Assembly (NCBI GenBank): GCA_047620825.1
Contig: JBLHOC010000193.1
Location: 1 to 5,147, forward strand
DNA: 5,147 nt
Direction of reading: 5' to 3'
From: UBA987 sp047620825
GTDB taxonomy: Bacteria; Bacteroidota; Bacteroidia; NS11-12g; UBA9320
Both the position numbers and the translations under genes were made by a program. Under the pieces are notes generated by a model, which was given only the letters and a program-made list of their open reading frames with translations, ran no database searches and was not told where the DNA came from. Position 1 is the first letter of the stretch, and the number at the start of each line of letters is the position of its first letter. Shown piece by piece: positions 4,986 to 5,147 of the stretch.

Positions 4986-5147
4986 TTACTTGTTATATAG
5001 GTGTACCCACGATTCTATAGCTTCAAATACGTCCTCCAATACCGTTCGGGTTAGGACAACCTCTATTTGACCTAAATGACATATGATGTAGTCCATATTT
5101 TCTTTTGAATACATTGAGTGATTGATTTGTTCAAAGTTGTTATGGAG
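4986..5147 (-). CDS. 3' part of an unidentified CDS running off the window (53 codons visible)
   Basis: On the minus strand a frame is open from the window edge (5147) to TAA at 4986-4988. It gives 53 residues that include the segments MYSKENMDYIICHLGQIEVV and VFEAIESWVHLYNK. Composition looks protein-like: amphipathic, with Trp, acidic and hydrophobic residues well spread. An internal ATG at 5112-5114 could start a 42-residue protein, but the frame is open upstream of it and no SD precedes it, so a gene truncated by the window edge is more likely. I do not recognise the family. It is followed after 68 nt by the small two-TM gene in the same direction, so the two could be co-transcribed. Confidence 0.45.
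   Translation of the reverse strand, partial: LHNNFEQINHSMYSKENMDYIICHLGQIEVVLTRTVLEDVFEAIESWVHLYNK

Noticed and set aside
4978..4987. AAAATATTTT palindrome as terminator of the edge CDS
   Set aside because: This 10-bp all-AT palindrome overlaps the stop codon. Chance is sufficient in AT-rich DNA and the stem is too weak.

Overview
The window looks like a chromosomal fragment of a Bacteroidota bacterium, most likely a member of the Cytophagales-type groups. This is an inference from three things. The genes have modest GC (22 of 60 bases in a hand-counted sample). They lack clear Shine-Dalgarno sequences. The gene families are typical of that phylum: a short HisKA-less membrane kinase paired with a LytTR response regulator, and a coiled-coil protein with the C-terminal domain seen in Bacteroidota proteins often mislabelled 'ParA'. 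No rRNA, tRNA, CRISPR array or recognisable transposase is visible.

Layout. Positions 1-552 hold a repetitive, non-housekeeping stretch. A 124-bp segment occurs twice as an exact direct repeat (3-126 and 429-552, offset 426). The 302 bp between the copies is clearly GC-richer in its second half. The unit carries palindromes and a short reading frame that ends at the same point in both copies. Positions 553-752 are an intergenic leader with a perfect 7-bp inverted repeat. Positions 753-1700 (+) encode a single-pass membrane coiled-coil protein. From 4472 down to 1692 on the minus strand runs a compact four-gene cluster: a small single-pass membrane protein (4245-4472), a sensor histidine kinase (3188-4231), a LytTR response regulator (2462-3172) and a full-length two-domain MazG nucleotide pyrophosphohydrolase (1692-2462). 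The gaps are 13 nt, 15 nt and a 1-nt stop/start overlap, so they are probably one transcript. The MazG gene converges on the coiled-coil gene with a 9-bp overlap. Upstream of the cluster (4473-4671) lies a 199-bp region with helically phased GGAT repeats and a G-run cluster. Beyond it come a small two-TM protein (4672-4917, minus) and the 3' part of another minus-strand reading frame (4986-5147) that runs off the window.

How the genes may work together. The kinase and regulator form a complete two-component pair with the expected phospho-acceptors (His169, Asp53). The small membrane protein at the head of the cluster could be an accessory or input partner. MazG is translationally coupled to the regulator, which would link a membrane signal to nucleotide-pool cleansing. 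That last link is inference: MazG may simply be a housekeeping passenger. The most interesting items are the tandem-looking repeat element, the candidate LytTR operator with 10-11 bp phasing, and the small-protein/kinase/regulator/MazG arrangement. None of them alone proves a new system.
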